64,000 bases of DNA from contig CALYLX010000080.1 of NCBI GenBank assembly GCA_944990035.1, positions 124,001 to 188,000 on the forward strand. The letters are read 5' to 3'. A program made the translations under genes and the position numbers. Of this stretch, positions 46,820 through 57,718 are shown piece by piece. The notes under the pieces are model-generated. The model made no database searches. It was not told the origin of the DNA and saw only the letters and a program-made list of their open reading frames with translations. Source of the stretch: Clitopilus passeckerianus. Taxonomy: Eukaryota; Basidiomycota; Agaricomycetes; Agaricales; Entolomataceae. Numbering within the stretch: the first letter of the stretch is position 1; the number at the start of each line of letters is the position of its first letter.

Positions 46820-48206
46820 ATGTCAATCACCCTGACCATGCCAGACCATCTCTCACCCTCTCCCTCGTCGTCTTCTTCTGTTCCGTCGTTCGTCCGCCTA
46901 ATAGACCTCGAAGCGGTTGGGTCTTTAGCCACGGCTGTACGTTACGGTACTACATCACTCCTCGTGCCCTGCACTGTTGGGCCTGCTCCGAAATTAGGGG
47001 CCTTTAACGTCGTCTGGTTCATAGACTTCTCGGATGGAATCCATTGGGTCTTCCGGACCCCTATAGCAGACTGGAGCCTCACTGGAAAAGCGCTTGCGAT
47101 CAGACATAGCCAGCATGCAATTTATTCAAACCCGCACAAAAATCCCTATTCCCCACATCCACGACTTCTCGGTGGCCACTGAAAATGCCATCGGTCGCCC
47201 GTATATTATTATGGAGCGTATAAAGGGCACTCAACTTTGCAAAAAGTGGTTCGATCCGTCGTGGTTCACCGAGGAACGGCGAAGGACCGTATTTCGATCC
47301 ATTATCTCCTCCTTGTGCCAACTGAAGGAGTTCGAGTTTCCCGCCATTGGGAGCCTTGAATATGACCTCGACACAGACTCCTACTCCGTGGGTCCCTTAC
47401 TGCCCTCGCTGGAGGATCTTGCCGAAGGAGACTATACTGAAGCAGGACCATATTACACCGTGCATGCATATCTACAGGACGGCATCGCCAGGCAAATGTC
47501 ATTGTGGTCCACCAAGGATGACAAAGTTTCCCTTTCCCTGCTCCGCTTGTTTGCTGGGAGCCTCCCTGATGATACTCTTGACGGACCTCCATTCGTCCTT
47601 TCGATGCCGGATTTCAATTACCAGAATATATTTGTCGACGACGATGGGAATGTGATGGGACTGATCGACTGGGACGGGATGATTGTTGGGCCAAGGCAGA
47701 GTGGGTATGCGAGGTATCCAGGATGGATTACAAGGGATTGGGATCCGTTGATGCACAGGTGGCCTGAAGAGGAGGAGGAGGCAGAGGAGAGTCTTGACGA
47801 GGGTGAGAGCAGGGTTGAGCATGGGCATGGGAAGGATTTAGATGTTGACGATCCATCACCTTCATGTTCACCTCTGGACCCTCACCGCCATCCTCCCGCT
47901 CGCGAAGAATTAGAAGAAGACTCTCCAGCGACTCTTCATGCCTTTCGTGAGGAATACCTCTCAATATTCGCAGAGATGGATTCCACCTCTGCACTCCACA
48001 CCCGTCATTCCCACATTCTCGAAGCTCTAGAGATTGCTATCGGGTCACCGTACTGCAGGGGTCATATTCTTGACAGGTTGTCCAAGTATGTCTTTGGGAC
48101 GAATGGGTTTGGTGAGAGAATCACATGTTGGAGCCTTGAAGAGGGGATCGGGGCGGGGAGATGGGTTAAGGAGAACAACATCATGTCCCCAATAGGTAGC
48201 AGATAA
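46820..48206 (+). pseudogene. APH-like phosphotransferase, copy 1 (frameshifted)
   Basis: A homologue of the fungal aminoglycoside/choline phosphotransferase-like (protein-kinase fold) proteins. The N-terminal part (FNVVWFIDFSDGIHWVFRTP) is in one frame. From about 47090 the rest continues in another frame (MQFIQTRTKIPIPHIHDFSV, RPYIIMERIKGTQL, SMPDFNYQNIFVDDDGNVMG, LIDWD). Compared with copy 2, two nucleotides are missing around 47075-47085, and no splice pair restores the frame. The catalytic loop H-x-D of typical APH enzymes is M-P-D here, with the Asp and Asn (DFNYQN) and the metal-binding IDWD kept. It may be a recent pseudogene, a sequence error, or a downstream-initiated product. Confidence 0.75.
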
Positions 48207-48316
48207 AGCAGCATATATAATCGGGCCCTGTAACAGGCTACAAAAACTCTAAATGACGTATCCCATAATAGACTAGATCGTGAACACCAGGGTGAGCTAC
48301 ACCTCGGAGTAAGTGT

Positions 48317-49005
48317 TTACTCAGCAACCTGGGTAATAACAAAAGTGGCAGCTTGATTTCCAATCGTGGCCGAAACGTGGAAATGAAAAACCCCTTCCTT
48401 TCCATCTTTATCCTTCCCTTTATAAGATAAGGAAGACCTAATGGAATTCCCTTCACGCGTAGCAGCGTCATATCCAGCCTCGGCAGAGTTGGACTGGACG
48501 ACAGCGACTTTGCATGCACCGTTCCATGGGTTGGTCCATCCCTGGAAGAACTCAGTTTGATAGAGGAGCTCGACTCACACTAGAATACTTACGAGAGCAA
48601 AATCCCACTTAACATTCGCTCCAAGATCGACAGAGAATGCGTTGCCTCCGGAAACACCAGTCCACAAAGTCCCATCTCCATTGCATCCCGAGAACTCCAA
48701 CAAGGAGAACGAGGAAACAGGACCGTTGGGGTTGGTCCAGTAACGGCCGGAGCTGAAATAGCTGCCTTCTAAAGTGATAGGGAACTGTGTTGCGTTCTTG
48801 AGGACGCAGTGGATCCAGCGGGCCTTGCCGCGCAGGCCATCAGAAGGCAATGGGGAAGGCATCTTGACGGTCTATGAGAGGTGAAGAAGTGGACATCGGT
48901 TCGGCACTGAGTGGACCATCTCAGAGGAAGGGGTCGTACCTGGTCAACGGGCTTGTCAAGCTCAGGGCGAGTGATAAGAGTGGTTGGGATTGTAACAGTA
49001 GCCAT
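48317..49005 (-). CDS. small protein, possible cytolysin/lectin-fold (actinoporin-like)
   Basis: Three exons: a first exon starting MATVTIPTTLITRPELDKP, a second with ITLEGSYFSSGRYWTN and a Gly-rich centre, and a third starting GWTNPWNGACKVAV. It has about 190 residues, no signal peptide and no TM segment. The pattern of a YFSSG strand, an aromatic central loop and a final GVFHFHVS strand loosely resembles actinoporin-like or fungal fruit-body lectin beta-sandwiches. These are leaderless and may bind membranes or sugars. The resemblance is weak and I do not claim toxicity. It could equally be an unrelated small beta-rich fungal protein. The reading frame is intact. Confidence 0.6.
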
Positions 49006-49094
49006 TGTTAGCTTGATTGTTGTGGGCGCGTTTAGTAGGTCTGTGCAGAAGAAATCTGGAGAGGTTTCTGAGGCTTGAGGTATGAGATACACGC

Positions 49095-49102
49095 CTTAAA
49101 TA
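49095..49102 (-). promoter_or_regulatory. TATA-like box of the small beta-rich protein gene
   Basis: TATTTAAG about 90 nt upstream of the ATG at 49005. The same core is found upstream of GH134 copy 1. Confidence 0.5.
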
Positions 49103-49675
49103 TGTTGCTTTGAGCTCGACGTACCTTATTGTAGTTGGTAAAGAGGACTTAGGCTCGTCGGTTTTTGGTGGGGATGGAGCGAATTACTCTCCAAACTGTC
49201 CAGCTGATTCAGCACCTTGCCCACTTCAAATCGCCCTCATGCGAGCCTCAGGGCCTATGATGCGGCGTTTAGGCAGGGGGCAGATAGCCATCTACCGTTT
49301 CACTCCGCCGAACGATTTCACAAGTGGGTTTAATTGGTCGCAATGCGCATTGTGGGCGTTAACAGGGACCAGTGCCTCCTTTCTCTGCCCTTGACGAGGT
49401 ACATATCTTTCGAGGCGGGTAATGCGTCCCCAAGCTATGAGCGGCCTAAAACGTGGATGCAACGATACAAGCCAGACGCCAGTATCACGACATGAAAGGG
49501 TTGACCAAACTCCGCTAGAATTCTCATAATCGTAATCGTAATCATAAGAAGTAGGTACAGTATATGCAATTGCAAATATAAACCATCAAATCTGATAGCT
49601 GAATAGTCCGTTCATTAAACCGGGCAGATCTCCGCCATATCATATCAGTGCACCACCCTCGTCTCGCCTCATCTG
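49103..49675. other. gene-free stretch
   Basis: About 570 nt without supported coding sequence. A short CGTAAT-type repeat occurs near 49530-49545. Confidence 0.4.
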
Positions 49676-52600
49676 CTATCTTCTCCCATATCTCCCCCTA
49701 TCCCTCTCCCTTGACCGATCTCTCTCCCAATCTCTCCCCCTGTCCCTCTCCCCAGGGCCATCCCGATAATACCCTCCCGCTCCACTGGAACTTCCCCCAC
49801 TCCCGCCTCCATCACGATAGTATCCCGTACCTCTACCCGCACCTCCACCTCCACTCGTGCTTGTACTCGCACCGTCTCTGTAATAGCCCGCTCCTGGCCC
49901 CGTCCCTGCCCCTGAACCAGCACTGGCGGCCGAGCCGGTGGAGTAAGGCAAGTTATACTCAAATTCATCAACAGCAGACACCGAACCACTTCTATTCGCC
50001 AACGTAGTCGCGGGTGCACTCGCATGAGGTGGGGGAGGTATTGGGGAGATCGACATAGGTACCGACCCGGCCCTCGTCGACGACGCAGCTGACGAAGGGC
50101 GAGGTGGTAGATTGGGGATCCTGTGTCCTGCTGTCGACGTAGAAGTCGAACCAGAACTCGCCGTCGAATTCGAATTCGAAGGTTGAACCTGCCCTGGCAC
50201 CTGACCCTGAGGTTGCTGAGCAGCAAGGAACGCAGGAACGTAGCTGGGAAGTTTAGGCGTAGCAAGTGGTGTAGCGATTCCACCAGTCGTCGCCGTCGTG
50301 GCCATCTGAGCCTGGAACGCCTCCGAGCCCGATATCGTCCGCAGGAGGTTCCCTACGTTCATTCCTCCTTGTTGCTGCTGGAGCTGCTGGAGTTGTTGCC
50401 GCTGCAACTGTGCCTGCTGCTCCCTTTCCCTCGCCTCCGCCTCAATCTTCGCCCTAGCCTCCCTGACCGCCTTCAATGGATGGTCCTTCAACGGATGGTC
50501 CTGCTTCTTCGTCTCAGTCGCCGTTGTGCTTGTGGCGCTTGTTCTAGTTGTTGAACTCGAACCAGCATCAGCAGGCAAGTTTGTGCTGGCAGCTGCGGCT
50601 GTGGATGCAGGTCTCTCGATAGCAGCCTTCTTCCTCGCAGGTGGCTTCCCCATCCCCTTAGTCGACCCTTCCTCTCTATACTCCCCATCTTCCTCGTCCT
50701 CCAACTCATCAATCTGCTCCTCCCCCTCCTCATCCGACGAATCCCCACTCGCTCCCGCACGTTTCCTCTTCCCCGTAATACCGCCTTTGCTTGCTGGTCT
50801 CGCCGTGGTCGTCTTCTTTGTTGATGGTGATTTCACAATGTGGGATGAACCAGCAGGTGGAATCTGGACCTTCCGTAGGAACTCAAACATCGTCTTGGCA
50901 CACCGATCGTTCATCCGGATATCTTCATGCTTCTCACGGACATCTTTCCTCATATCCTTGATCGTTTTCCTACCACGTCCATCAATATCTCCAATTCATT
51001 AGAATGGAAAAAGAACGAAACACTCACGCCAACTCCCCCCTCCCCATCCCACCACATTCCGCCACACACAACGCAACAACAATAAACTCAATCGGCGCAA
51101 CCTTTCCCACATCCTTGAACGCCACCGGTCCCCATTTCGCGTCCAGCGCCAGCTCGGAAAAAGTCTCAAAGGTGGAGATGACGCGGTCTTGGAAGGGTTG
51201 GGTGAAGGGAGTGGGGTTGGAGAGCCACTTTTCGAGGACGGGGATCGAGCCGGCTGATTTTAGGTCTTTGCCTAGGGGGGAAGGGGGGTTGTTAGTGAAG
51301 TGTGAATGAGGAGACGAGGAGAGGGAGAAGATGAAAAGGGTGGAAGAAGGAAGGAGGGACATGGAATAAAGGCGAAGACGAGGGGGAAGTTGAATGAGAA
51401 AGGTCCAGGTGAAGAATGGTTTGGAGAATACGAAGGTAGGGCGAAGAGAACATAAGAGGGATATGGGGTCGAGAAAGAAGAAGGATGGGGACGAAAGAAC
51501 GGGAATGGAAAACATTGAAGACCGGCCGAAGGAAGAAAGGGAAACAGTACATGAATACAAGTTTGACGAAAGATGTAAGAAGGTGCACAGTTTAAAAGGA
51601 AAAGGATGAAAAAACAAAATGTGAATGTAGTAGCGGGGAGGGAGGGGATAAAATACGATACAAGGCGAAAGGCGAAAGAATAAATGAAAGGATATGGAAA
51701 AACGCATACGTACGAAGAAAAGGCAAGGTTCAAAGCAAACAGGTCGAAGGCGTAAATGAGAAACGCGGAAGGGAGTTTATAAGTCGAAATACTCGTCGGA
51801 TGGAAGAAAAGTCCAACGAACCAAAAGGGTCGGTCGAACCTAGGTGGAAGGATAGAAGGAAATAGGTATCGGGTTATAAGTGAAGGGAGTAGGAAAATGA
51901 GAGGTAGATTGGGACGAACCACGTTCTATGTCTAGGAATGGAATCAAGGAGAAGATGGGGAAGCAAAGGGTGGGGAGCGAAGTCGAATCGACGTGGTTGA
52001 GAACGAAGAGGAAAAGGCAAGGAAGAAAGCGTGGATGGCAAAGAAGAAAGGAGAGCAAAATGACACGCGAGGGGTAGATGAACGAACATAGAAAAGGTCA
52101 GGCAAGTTCGAAACAAAAAGATGAGGGTTAAAAGAGGATAAGAACGAAAGGCAGAAAGAAGCGAAAAGCAGAGAAAGATCTTCGAGAAACCGCACACACC
52201 TTGACCCTTCCCAGTCCCCCTCCACGCCTCCATACAATACACCGCCTGATTAACACACCTAAAATCGCTCCCGCGACTCTGCTCCCAATCCAAATTCCCA
52301 CTGCCCAACCCACTCTCTTCCTCGCCTCCCTCCCCACCTCGTAAAAACCTATCCAGCAAGCTCCTAATAAACGATGCCCTTTCCGACGAGATAACCTGCA
52401 GCTTTTCAGCTGGGGTGAGAGCCATTCCAAGCTGAACGCGCTGAAAAATTTCCCGCTCGTCCCGGTCTGTGATATCGTAGTACTCAACACAGACGATCTG
52501 TTTGTTGGAGAACAGGCGGCGGTATTTTTCGGGGAGGAGACGTTTACGCCGTGTGGAGGCCGTTGAGGTGAGGGCTGGGTTGTCTTTGAACCAGAGTTTT

Positions 52601-53099
52601 TCGTCCGTATGTCTGTTCGGCCCAATTTGGTCAGTAACAGCTTTTAATAAAAACGGCGAAACGCGTAGACTTACGGATCTTTATGAGGAATCAATCCATC
52701 CATGAACCGCTGTATACTCGTCAACCTCTGCTTCCCGTCAATGCACACTTTCTTCTCGAACCCGTCTTCGCCTGTAGAGACAGCGAAGATGATAGGCGGG
52801 ATGTAGAAATTCCGGAAAACAGAGTCGATGAGTTTTATCTGTTTCGTCTCGGGCCAGACTACCGAGCGTTGGTATTCCGGCGCTACGTCAATATCAGACG
52901 TATGCATCTGGTCGTGTAGAGCCTGCGCTGTATACGTTGTTGCTCTTGGAACTTTGAGTGCGTTCCGGAGCTTGTACCCGCCATCCCCCTTCGAGCCGGT
53001 TTTGCCTTTGCCGCTTTTTGACTTTTTGGATTTCTTTCGGGAGGACTCGCCTTCGGAGGAGGAGAGGGATGTTAGGTCCGAATATTCCGAGGACGACAT
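49676..53099 (-). CDS. DUF262 (GmrSD N-terminal / ParB-like) domain protein
   Basis: Four exons (53099-52675, 52613-52200, 51271-51028, 50969-49676), about 790 residues. After a Ser/Lys-rich start (MSSSEYSDLTSLSSSEGESS) comes the DUF262 core: APEYQRSVVWPETKQIKLID, FYIPPIIFAV and CIDGKQRLTSIQRF. The DGxQR-type motif is the nucleotide-binding signature of this ParB/Srx-like domain. In bacteria DUF262 is the N-terminal part of GmrSD-type restriction enzymes. Fungal stand-alone proteins of this type are common but uncharacterised. The C-terminal 430 residues are disordered: acidic stretches, Gln runs, then Ser/Gly-rich repeats and an RD/RS tail (RDWERDRSRERDRGRYGRR). No HNH nuclease domain is visible. 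Intron 2 is 928 nt long and strongly pyrimidine-rich on the coding strand. Confidence 0.88.
51272..52199 (-). other. 928-nt pyrimidine-rich intron of the DUF262 gene
   Basis: It starts gtgtgtgcgg and ends with a C-rich tract and ctag on the minus strand. The exons on either side join in frame (GKGQ-GKDLKSAG). Throughout, the plus strand is overwhelmingly A/G, so the transcript is C/U-rich. Antisense and sense open frames inside it are composition artefacts (Phe/Ser/Pro/Leu-rich). Confidence 0.85.
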
Positions 53100-53301
53100 G
53101 AGGAAGTGAGGATTAGTTGACGGAGGCGAGACGTAAACAATCACGCGTCACGCGTCTGCATCGCCACCGACATGATGTTGATGTCACGGATCTACCAACC
53201 GAGATTTCGTTTGGCGTAATTGCTCTGATTGAGTCAGGAAATAGCCATGGTATTCGTCAATGGCAGAGTGTCGGTATCGGCCTGTATCGGTCTGTGGTAC
53301 A

Positions 53302-54673
53302 TTACAAATCCTCCGTACGAAAACTAATATCAATCCCTGGATGATTAATCAATGCCTTCAAAACCTCCAGGTTCCTTCTTGCCAAAGCCCAAACGAAAGC
53401 TGTTTTATCGCCTTTACCCTTGAGATTGACGTCGATGCTATTGTGGGTGAGCAGGGCTTGTACAATCTCCACGTGTCCTCTCTCCGCAGCCACCGTCAGA
53501 GCCGTTTCCCCAAAATTTCCCTCGAAATTGAGCTCGATGCTGCGATGGCAGAGCAATTCCCGCATGAATGTCGCGTCACCTTCCTTAGACGCCTTTATGA
53601 GAGCTATTCCACCCCAATCCCTATGATTTACGTCGATATTGGGATACTTGAGCAAGGCTTGTACAATGTCCATGTCTCCTCGCCCCGCCGCCAATGTCAA
53701 GGCTGTGTGACCCTGCAGCTCAATCTGGGCGTTCACATCGAGGCCGGAGTGATTGAGTGAACTCTAAGTCCCCAAACCTTGCCACCAACATGAGCATAGG
53801 GATACCTAAGTCGGCCTTGTAATTGACGTCGATGCCTGGATGATTGACCAAGACCTGGACCACCCCCAAGCGTTCACCTTGAAGATCCAGGGCCTTCCGA
53901 CCCCAACCATACCCCCTATATCTACCAAGCATCGCCCATATGAGAGCGTTGGCACCCCAAGTGTTGGTCTTGTTGACGTCGATGCTGGGATGACTCAACA
54001 ACGCCCGAACCACTTCCACTCGTCCCTGCAATGATGCAAATATGAGGGCTGTGCCTTCGAGTTTCTCCTCTGGGCTGAGGTCGGGATGGATATGGTGGGG
54101 AAGTACTCGTCCAACGATATTGACGTCGACACCTGGATGATCGAGCAATGCTCGCACGACCTCCGTGTGTCCTCGGATCGCCGCTCGGATGAGCGCTGTA
54201 CTGCCATATGCATTCCTCGTATTGACGTCGATAATGGGATGACTGAGCAATGCTCGCACGATCTCTACATGCCCTCCTTCCGAGGCTACCATCAGAGCTG
54301 TTTCGCCGAAACGCTCTTGGGTATTGACTTCAATTGCCGGATGATTGAGCAATGCCTCTACGACCTCCACATGCCCTTCCCGCGATGCCACCAGGAGAGC
54401 TGTTTGGCCGTTGGCACCCAGAAAATTGGGGTTGATTTTTTGATGAGCCAGTAGCAGGCTGACTATGTCACCGGAACCATTGGCTGCGGCTATATGAAGA
54501 CCTGTACTTTTCCATGCGTCCGTGCAATTGATGTCCAGGACATATTCCAGGATGTCCTTAACATCGGAAATGTCAGACATCTTGACCGCATTCAGGAGGA
54601 TCTGGGTTTGGGAATTCTCAGTATCCGATCTACTGCAGACAACATGAGGTATCCTTACGGTTTGAGCATGCAC
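53302..54673 (-). CDS. ankyrin-repeat protein with a probable frameshift
   Basis: A single open reading frame of about ten ankyrin repeats of 33-36 residues: TALLVASREGHVEVVEALLN, TALMVASEGGHVEIVRALLS, TALIRAAIRGHTEVVRALLD, TALIFASLQGRVEVVRALLS and so on. Each repeat is joined by an HPxIDVN(T/K) loop. Near 53755 the frame changes by one nucleotide. The first frame ends in LRPRCERPD, while the other continues perfectly as LNHSGLDVNAQIELQGHTAL through four more repeats. No intron explains the shift, so it is a frameshift mutation or an assembly error. The N-terminal 50 residues have no recognisable domain. A protein-interaction scaffold is expected. Confidence 0.8.
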
Positions 54674-55616
54674 GAATAACTGTAATCGCTGAAGATCTTA
54701 GGGACTGATTTAGTCAATACGTTTATTCCTCACAACGAGCATATCTCACCGCTCCCATGAGTATACTGGATGTTGCTGATGGTAAGGTCCCTTCCAGCAA
54801 CTGTTTCATTCGAGTTAAGATTGACGCCGGCCATCTTCTCGATAATGAGAATCTATTCGAACCTCGGGGGACCAAACATACCCTCTTCAAGCTTGTATGA
54901 CAGGTTCGACAGTTACACAATTGTTCAGATTCGGTTGCGTGATGATAAGTAGGTGGGTTAGAAGAAAGCTGTTTTGGCGCTCGGGACCACGTGTATCTGA
55001 GGCGCTTAATGAGATTTGGGATGAAGGAACGATCACCTGTGCACGTCCATTTTTGCATCCGATCAACATTAGTCTGTCCCTTCACCTCCTCCTTCTTAGG
55101 ATTGAGTTTGATCTGTGCAGGTGTCCCCATTCTCTGAATCAAATCCGGATGATTAGGCATGGCCAAAAGTGCTTTTCCACAAAATCTAGTGTTGCCGCAA
55201 CGTTTCCATTCTTCCTGCCTTGGGTTAATCGTCTGTGGTTGATGATCTCGATCAGCCCCGAATACAACACTCATGATATGATAGCATCTGGAATGCTCAT
55301 TCAATTTACTGGATGGAAGTCAAGAGATCCGGTGATTGAATCACCCTGGCGGATTGAATAGACTGGAAGACGGCCAGAAGGTTCCCTGTGAAATGACTTC
55401 TATGATCTAGCCCCAACCCCCACGGAAACATGGAAACGCCGGGTGGATTTTGCTCTGTGGATACTCTTAGAATTGGGACACCAATCCTCTCGCGAACACC
55501 TATTCTTGACAGGTCAAATTCACTGTTTCCGTCATGGGGTTCAGAACAATTACGCATACCTCCAACTGCAGGTAATGCTTAAGCTCTGGGCCTCCCAGCA
55601 CCCGAGCCTCGAATTC
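54674..55616. other. gene-free stretch between the ankyrin and DUF5648 genes
   Basis: About 940 nt with only overlapping open frames and no domain. It is the upstream region of both divergent genes. Confidence 0.4.
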
Positions 55617-55625
55617 TATAAAAGG
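55617..55625 (+). promoter_or_regulatory. TATA box of DUF5648 copy 2
   Basis: TATAAAAGG about 120 nt upstream of the ATG at 55742; a strong match to consensus. Confidence 0.65.
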
Positions 55626-55741
55626 AGGCCACGTCGCTCTGGGGTTCTTCAGTCCTTTCTTACTCAGAACTCAGCCGGTTTCTCCAATATCTTACCAGTT
55701 AACTTCAGACTGTCCGTCATCAAGCTTCCTCAATTCTTACA

Positions 55742-56310
55742 ATGGTATGTCCTCTAACCCTGTTGTATCCTACACCATGTCAACGCCATTGTCATGCTCT
55801 AGACCTTAGCACGTGCCCCTCCCCAGAAGACGTACGATTGTCCTCCTGGCGCTACACCCTGGTACCGTGCATACCGAGCCGACATCATTGATCATTTCTA
55901 CACTACCGACCTCTCCGAGGACCAGACCGCCATCAACACTCTCGGGTATGCTGACGAAGGCATTGCTCTGTACATCTTCAAGTCCGAAGAGCCCAATACG
56001 ATCCCCTTCTATCGGCTCTATTCCGAATCTGCCACCGACCACTTCTACACGACGAGCTTAGGAGAGAAGGACAGTGCAGTCAGGAACCTTGGATATACGG
56101 AAGAAGGCATTACGGGGTATATCTATCCTGACGATCAATATGGAGGCGTCCCACTTTATCGGGCTTATAAAGGTGACGGAACTGATCATTTCTATACCAC
56201 CTCCGCTGAGGAATACGATTTCGCTGCTGCTAGCGGATGGTCCAAGGAGGGGATCGTTGGATACGCGTTTTCCCGTATTGATTATACGATTGATAGTACA
56301 AGGTTGTGAT
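55742..56310 (+). CDS. DUF5648 repeat protein, copy 2
   Basis: Two exons; the first contributes only the ATG (55742-55744), and the second runs 55803-56310. It encodes about 170 residues: three full repeats with TPWYRAYRADIIDHFYTTDL, LGYADEGIALYIFKS, SATDHFYTTSLGEKDSAVRN, GYTEEGITGYIYPDDQYGG, GTDHFYTTSAEEYD and a closing GWSKEGIVGYAF. The W-Y-R, D-H-F-Y-T-T and E-G-I-x-x-Y-x-(F/Y) pattern is the DUF5648 signature. No signal peptide is visible in this model, which is odd for the family and may mean a missed upstream exon. It ends 77 nt from the convergent APH-like gene. Copy 1 at 33.8 kb is shorter. Confidence 0.75.
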
Positions 56311-56386
56311 CATCCGAATAAAGTACATAAGATTTCAATAACCCTTCTATATCTAAACCATTGTATCCTGGTAGATGACGAGCTAC

Positions 56387-57718
56387 TTACCCAAGTTGCT
56401 TCACCCAATCTCCTGAACGGAGCGCCCGTTCGAGCGACGAGGAAGAGATTATTCGGCCAAAGTCGTTGTCTTCACCGAACATGTAGTGTGCCAATTTATC
56501 AAGAATCCCATCCCTCAAGAACCACGAGGAAATGGCGATGTCAAGGGCTTCGAGGATATGCGAGTTTCGGGTGTGGTATTCGCTACCGGGACTCGCCAGT
56601 GCGATTGCAGCTAGGTATTCCTCTCGGAAGGCCTGAAGGGCCGATGGGGAGTCTTTTTGAAGCTCTTCTCGGGAGGGCGTCTCCTTCGTTGGCGGAGCCA
56701 TCTCTTCTGATTCGACATCGCCTCCTTCATCAGCACGTGCACTACCTTCGTCTTCCGACGGAGTCACATCCTCATCGACGGGATATCTATGCATATAAGG
56801 GTCCCAATCAAGAGTGATCCACGATGGATATCTCGCATACCCGCTCTGTCTTGGACCAACCATCAACTCGTCCCAGTCGATCAGACCGGTCACCTTCCCG
56901 TCCTCGTCCACGAAGATGTTCTGGTAGTTGAAATCCGGCATTGAAAGCACGAAAGGTGGTCCATCGAGGGTCTCATCAGGAAGGCATCCAGCCAATATGC
57001 GGAGCAGCGTTAGGGAGGCTTTGCGTTCTATGGTAGGTGCCGAAGCCAGTTGCTGAGCTATCTCGTCCAGTAAATAGGCATGCACCGAGTTGTAGGGCCC
57101 TCTCGCAGTGGTATTACCACTCGAGATATCCTCAGTAGACGGTACTAATGGACCAACAACATAGGAATCGGTAGCGACGTCGTATTCAAGGCTTCCGATG
57201 GCGGGGAACTCGAATGCCCGGAGCTGGGTCATGAGAGATGCAAGGGACTGGAAAACGTTCTTCCGTCGTTCATCCGTAAACCAGGCAGGGTCAAACCACA
57301 GCTTACCCAGTTGAGTACCCTCCACGCGGTCCATAATGGTATATGGTCGGCCCATCAAATTTTCGGGGACAACAGAGAAGTCGTGGATGAAGGGAATGGG
57401 AAGGGAGGTACGGCGTTGTAAAAATTGCATGCCAGCAACGTCCAGCTCCAAGCGCTTTTGGAGGGCCGGAGACCAAGCTGATATTGGCGTACGTAGGATC
57501 CATTGAAGCCCGTCAGGAAAATCGATGAACCAGACTACGTTGAACCCGCCAATCTTCGGCGTGGAAGTGACCGTGCATGGCGCAGATCCCGGGGTGGTAC
57601 ACCGACGGACCGACGTAGCCAAGGATGTTATCGCCTCAAGATCGATATAATCGATGAATGACGGAACGGAGGAGGACGACTAGGCAGAGAGATCGTCAGG
57701 TGCATCTTGGTTCTCTGA
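56387..57718 (-). pseudogene. APH-like phosphotransferase, copy 2 (N-terminal nonsense codon)
   Basis: A single open frame homologous to 46820-48206, with the body intact: FNVVWFIDFPDGLQWILRTP, MQFLQRRTSLPIPFIHDFSV, RPYTIMDRVEGTQL, SMPDFNYQNIFVDEDGKVTG, LIDWDELMVGPRQSGY. The natural ATG (57718, MSENQDAPDD) is followed after 13 codons by TAG (57682-57680), where copy 1 has a Ser codon in a Ser-rich run. Downstream of this TAG there is no ATG before the conserved domain. An intron ending in that ctag cannot be excluded if a 5' exon lies upstream. Predicted role: phosphotransferase of the protein-kinase fold, substrate unknown. Confidence 0.7.

Noticed and set aside
51024..52425. Long hydrophobic minus-strand ORFs (Phe/Ser/Pro/Leu-rich) in the DUF262 locus
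   Set aside because: They arise from the CT-rich intron read in all frames. They have no TM spacing pattern and no start context, and the flanking exons join perfectly across them.
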